A DNA stretch of 64,000 bases from contig DATGZH010000007.1 in the NCBI GenBank assembly GCA_035297265.1, positions 1 to 64,000 of the forward strand. The letters are read 5' to 3'. This document shows, one piece after another, positions 61,983-64,000 of this stretch. Both the position numbers and the translations under genes were made by a program. The notes below the pieces were generated by a model. It did not search any database. It saw only the letters and a list, made by a program, of their open reading frames with translations, and had not been told where the DNA came from. Numbering within the stretch: the first letter of the stretch is position 1; each line of letters starts with the position of its first letter. Source of the stretch: DATGZH01 sp035297265 (GTDB lineage: Bacteria > Actinomycetota > Acidimicrobiia > Acidimicrobiales > RAAP-2).

Positions 61983-62699
61983 TCAGACGGCGGCGCGGTT
62001 GGCCGTCCGCCTGGCGCGGGAGGGGGCCGGCTGCGACTGGGCCGCCCCCGCCAGCACGATGGCGCTGCGGGTCCGCAGAGTCTCGAGGAGGGGTTCGCGC
62101 CGTCCGTAGGCCCAGGCCGAGAGGGCGTCCATGGCCAGCACCTCGAGCATCACCGAGAGCTCCTTCACGTCGGCCGTCGGCGGGAGCGATCCCTGTTCGC
62201 GGGCCAGCTCGAGCGTGGTCCTGAAGGCCCGTCGGAAGCCGAAGTGGTGGGTGTCGTCGTCGCTCCGCTCGCGCCGCAAGAACTGCGCCACCGAACGGGC
62301 CACCGCCACCTTGGGCGCCGCCGACACCCGGCGGGCCAGCGAGACAAGCAGGTCGTCGAGCAGCTCGTCGGCCGGTCGGTCCTCGGCCACGCCCTCGGCC
62401 GCCTCCTCGTAGAGGGCCTCGGCCGTACCCCACCCGAGCTCGAGGAGGATGTCCTCCTTGTGGGCGAAGTGGAAGTAGAAGGTCCCCTTCGTCACCCCCG
62501 CCGCGCTGGCGATCTCCTCGACCGTCGTCTCCTCGACACCGCGGTCGAAGCCGCGCTCGGTCCAGAGGGCGAGGGCCGCCCGGACGAGGGCCCGCCTGGT
62601 TCGTCGAGAGCGGTCCTGGAGGAGCGCCGAGCGCCGGGGTCCTTCGGACCGGGCGGCGTCGGCCACCGCCGACCCCCCGTCCTGCTCGGTTTTCGCCAC
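61983..62699 (-). CDS. TetR-family transcriptional regulator (FadR-like)
   Basis: 238-aa TetR regulator. The HTH reads ALALWTERGFDRGVEETTVE then EIASAAGVTKGTFYFHFAHKEDI (residues about 50-90), strongly TetR-like; the C-domain is helical with an unusually charged end. GTG 62699 follows GGGGAGG at 7 bases; GTG 62720 is an alternative. It precedes a CoA ligase gene, and the upstream region has an ATTGG-type palindrome overlapping a TAGAAT box at 62746-62751, consistent with acyl-CoA-responsive autorepression. Confidence 0.88.
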   Translation of the reverse strand: MAKTEQDGGSAVADAARSEGPRRSALLQDRSRRTRRALVRAALALWTERGFDRGVEETTVEEIASAAGVTKGTFYFHFAHKEDILLELGWGTAEALYEEAAEGVAEDRPADELLDDLLVSLARRVSAAPKVAVARSVAQFLRRERSDDDTHHFGFRRAFRTTLELAREQGSLPPTADVKELSVMLEVLAMDALSAWAYGRREPLLETLRTRSAIVLAGAAQSQPAPSRARRTANRAAV

Positions 62700-62730
62700 C
62701 CACGCACCTCCCCGCGGCACCCAAGGCCTG

Positions 62731-62751
62731 ATTGGACTCCGCCCAATTCTA
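62731..62751 (-). promoter_or_regulatory. Operator and -10 box of the TetR/CoA ligase operon
   Basis: ATTGGAC (62731-62737) and GCCCAAT (62741-62747) form an interrupted palindrome, exact except for one mismatch per arm. It overlaps TAGAAT (62751-62746 on the minus strand), a good -10 box, so a bound repressor would block initiation. The TetR gene start is 47 bases downstream. Binding by that TetR is inferred. Confidence 0.55.
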
Positions 62752-62779
62752 GGCTGGTGACCTCCGACCGAGGTTCCCT

Positions 62780-63205
62780 TCAGGCCCGGTCGGCCAGGCC
62801 CTTCACACTCACGTGGGCCACGGCCACCAACCGGCCGTCCTTGCCGAGGTCCTCGATGCGCACCTCGGCGACGGCGTCCTGTCGACCGGCCCGGAGGGCC
62901 ACGCCGGTCGCCCGGATGGGGCCGACCCGGGCTGGGGCGAGGAACGAGATCGACATCTGGGCGGTGGCCACCATCGAGCCGAGGGCCCGGGCCGCGGCCG
63001 ACGCCCCGGCCACGTCGGCCAAGGTGGCGATCACCCCGCCCTCGACCGAGCCCGAGGGGCCCCGGAGGTCGTCACGGGGGTCGAGGAGGACGACGACGGC
63101 GTCGGACCCGTCGTCGGGGAGGCCGAAGCGGAGCTGCAGCGTCTGCTCGAAGGGTGTCAAGCCCTGCGTCCAGCCTTCGGCCATGGCCGGTGCCGTGTCG
63201 TCCAT
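62780..63205 (-). CDS. Hotdog-fold thioesterase (PaaI/YigI-like)
   Basis: 141-aa hotdog-fold protein of the PaaI-type thioesterase group. GGVIATLADVAGASAAARAL is the central helix with its Asp (residues about 70-88), followed by QMSISFLAPARVGPIRATG, the typical strand. It would hydrolyse small acyl-CoAs. ATG 63205 is chosen with GGAGAGGAG at a longer than normal spacing; the frame opens at 63289. It ends 29 bases before the TetR operon's palindrome and is divergent from the SnoaL-like gene. Confidence 0.8.
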   Translation of the reverse strand: MDDTAPAMAEGWTQGLTPFEQTLQLRFGLPDDGSDAVVVLLDPRDDLRGPSGSVEGGVIATLADVAGASAAARALGSMVATAQMSISFLAPARVGPIRATGVALRAGRQDAVAEVRIEDLGKDGRLVAVAHVSVKGLADRA

Positions 63206-63279
63206 CGCGCCGTGCTCCTCTCCCCGGGACCAGGAGAGTGTGCCAGGCGTAACGTGCGGTCGGCGAAGGAGGTCCTGAG

Positions 63280-63699
63280 ATGCCTGCACCGAAGGATCCG
63301 GCGGGTCTGCTTCGGTACGTGACCGAGGAGATCTGGAACAAGGGGCGTCTCGAGCTGGTGGACGAGCTCGTGGCCGAGAGCTTCGTCGACCACGTCGACG
63401 TGCCCGGCCTCGAGGGAGGGGGCCCGGCGAGGTACCGTCGATCGGTCGAGATGGTCCGCACGGCCATGCCCGACTACCACGAGGAGATCGAGTGGTGTGT
63501 CGCCGAGGGCGACATGGTGGCCGACTACGTGCGGACGAGCGGCACCCACGAAGGCGATTTCTACGGGCTGGCGCCGACGGGGAAGCGGCTCGAGATGCGG
63601 GCGTTCGGCGCGCTGCGCGTCGCCGACGGTCAGATCGTCGAGCGCTGGGGGCTCGGCGACACGATGGCCCTCATGGGTCAGCTGGGCCGCCTCGGCTGA
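63280..63699 (+). CDS. SnoaL-like ester cyclase-type protein
   Basis: 139-aa NTF2-fold protein of the SnoaL-like group. Features are VTEEIWNKGRLELVDELVAESFVDH, MPDYHEEIEWCVAEGDMVADYV, and GKRLEMRAFGALRVADGQIVERWGL, the standard SnoaL order. The group includes polyketide cyclases and isomerases as well as proteins of unknown role. ATG 63280 follows GAAGGAGG at 7 bases. It converges with the truncated decarboxylase-like gene 7 bases after its stop. Confidence 0.87.
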   Translation: MPAPKDPAGLLRYVTEEIWNKGRLELVDELVAESFVDHVDVPGLEGGGPARYRRSVEMVRTAMPDYHEEIEWCVAEGDMVADYVRTSGTHEGDFYGLAPTGKRLEMRAFGALRVADGQIVERWGLGDTMALMGQLGRLG

Positions 63700-63706
63700 C
63701 CGGACC

Positions 63707-64000
63707 TCAGCCCGAGGCGAACCGGCGGAAGGGCTCCTTGCCCTCCTCGAGCGGCACCCCCAGGCTGTTCAGGAAGAACGAGATGAGGTGGTAATAGCCA
63801 CAGAACATCACCACCTCGATCAGCTGCCGCTCGTCGTAGCGGGCGACCAGGTTCGACCACGTCCCGTCGCTCACGGACGACGTCTCGTGCAGCTCGTCGG
63901 CCGCCCGCAGGAGCGTGGCCTCGTCCTGTTCCCAGCCCGGGGCGTCCGGGCCGTCGACGATCCGGTCGAGCTCCTCCTCGGTGACACCGGCCGCCCGGGC
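63707..64000 (-). CDS. Carboxymuconolactone decarboxylase/AhpD-like protein, truncated by window edge
   Basis: Partial gene: the last 97 aa are present and the N-terminus lies beyond the window. The readable part has LLRAADELHETSSVSDGTW, YDERQLIEVVMFCGYYHLISFFLN and GVPLEEGKEPF, all typical of the C-terminal half of carboxymuconolactone decarboxylase-like proteins. The catalytic CxxxH-type portion is not visible, so peroxidase or decarboxylase capacity cannot be judged. The frame is uninterrupted to the edge. Stop at 63707-63709 (minus). Confidence 0.75.
   Translation of the reverse strand, partial: ARAAGVTEEELDRIVDGPDAPGWEQDEATLLRAADELHETSSVSDGTWSNLVARYDERQLIEVVMFCGYYHLISFFLNSLGVPLEEGKEPFRRFASG

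Overview
The window is high-GC DNA with tightly packed genes, many GTG starts and 1-4 base stop/start overlaps (GTGA, ATGA). It suggests a free-living actinobacterium. Fused branched-chain-type ABC permeases, DUF35/thiolase pairs, several amidohydrolase-2 and acyl-CoA dehydrogenase genes, and secreted 'GYW..DGGVF' repeat proteins fit an Acidimicrobiia-like lineage; this placement is inference, since no rRNA or marker gene is present.

Layout. 39-1905: an AbiE-like nucleotidyltransferase/regulator pair with a palindromic promoter. 2063-8919: housekeeping and accessory genes (M20 amidohydrolase, GCS2-type ligase, ferric-reductase-like membrane protein, sugar isomerase-like protein, NRDE protein, MOSC protein). 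8969-14777: a cytochrome P450 and a MarR regulator with a heterodimeric ABC exporter. 14801-24796: a complete branched-chain-type ABC importer (LivF, LivG and fused LivHM on the minus strand; two tandem substrate-binding paralogues on the plus strand), an amidohydrolase and a secreted double-repeat protein closed by a strong hairpin. 24903-34218: phytanoyl-CoA dioxygenase-like protein, acyl-CoA ligase, SDR, TetR and an operon of thiolase-like protein, DUF35, double CaiB and DUF2889. 34420-45569: a small lipoprotein, an amidohydrolase and a long minus-strand operon (two acyl-CoA dehydrogenases, APH-like kinase, nitroreductase, P450, three-subunit molybdenum hydroxylase). 45722-51347: a third amidohydrolase, then a looser patch (TetR, glycosyltransferase, esterase, GNAT). 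51686-64000: a fused two-domain acyl-CoA dehydrogenase, SDRs, a second DUF35/thiolase pair, small NTF2/SRPBCC proteins, a 153-bp MITE-like element, a second acyl-CoA ligase with a TetR, a thioesterase and a truncated carboxymuconolactone-decarboxylase-like gene.

How the genes may work together. An importer, two CoA ligases, paired acyl-CoA dehydrogenases, SDRs, an MFE-2-like dehydrogenase, thiolase-like/DUF35 pairs without the thiolase cysteine, CoA-transferase, thioesterase, P450s and a Mo hydroxylase together look like a catabolic island for a hydrophobic, branched or cyclic carboxylic acid (steroid-, terpenoid- or aromatic-like). The substrate cannot be read from the sequence. No CRISPR array, tRNA, rRNA or complete transposase was seen.
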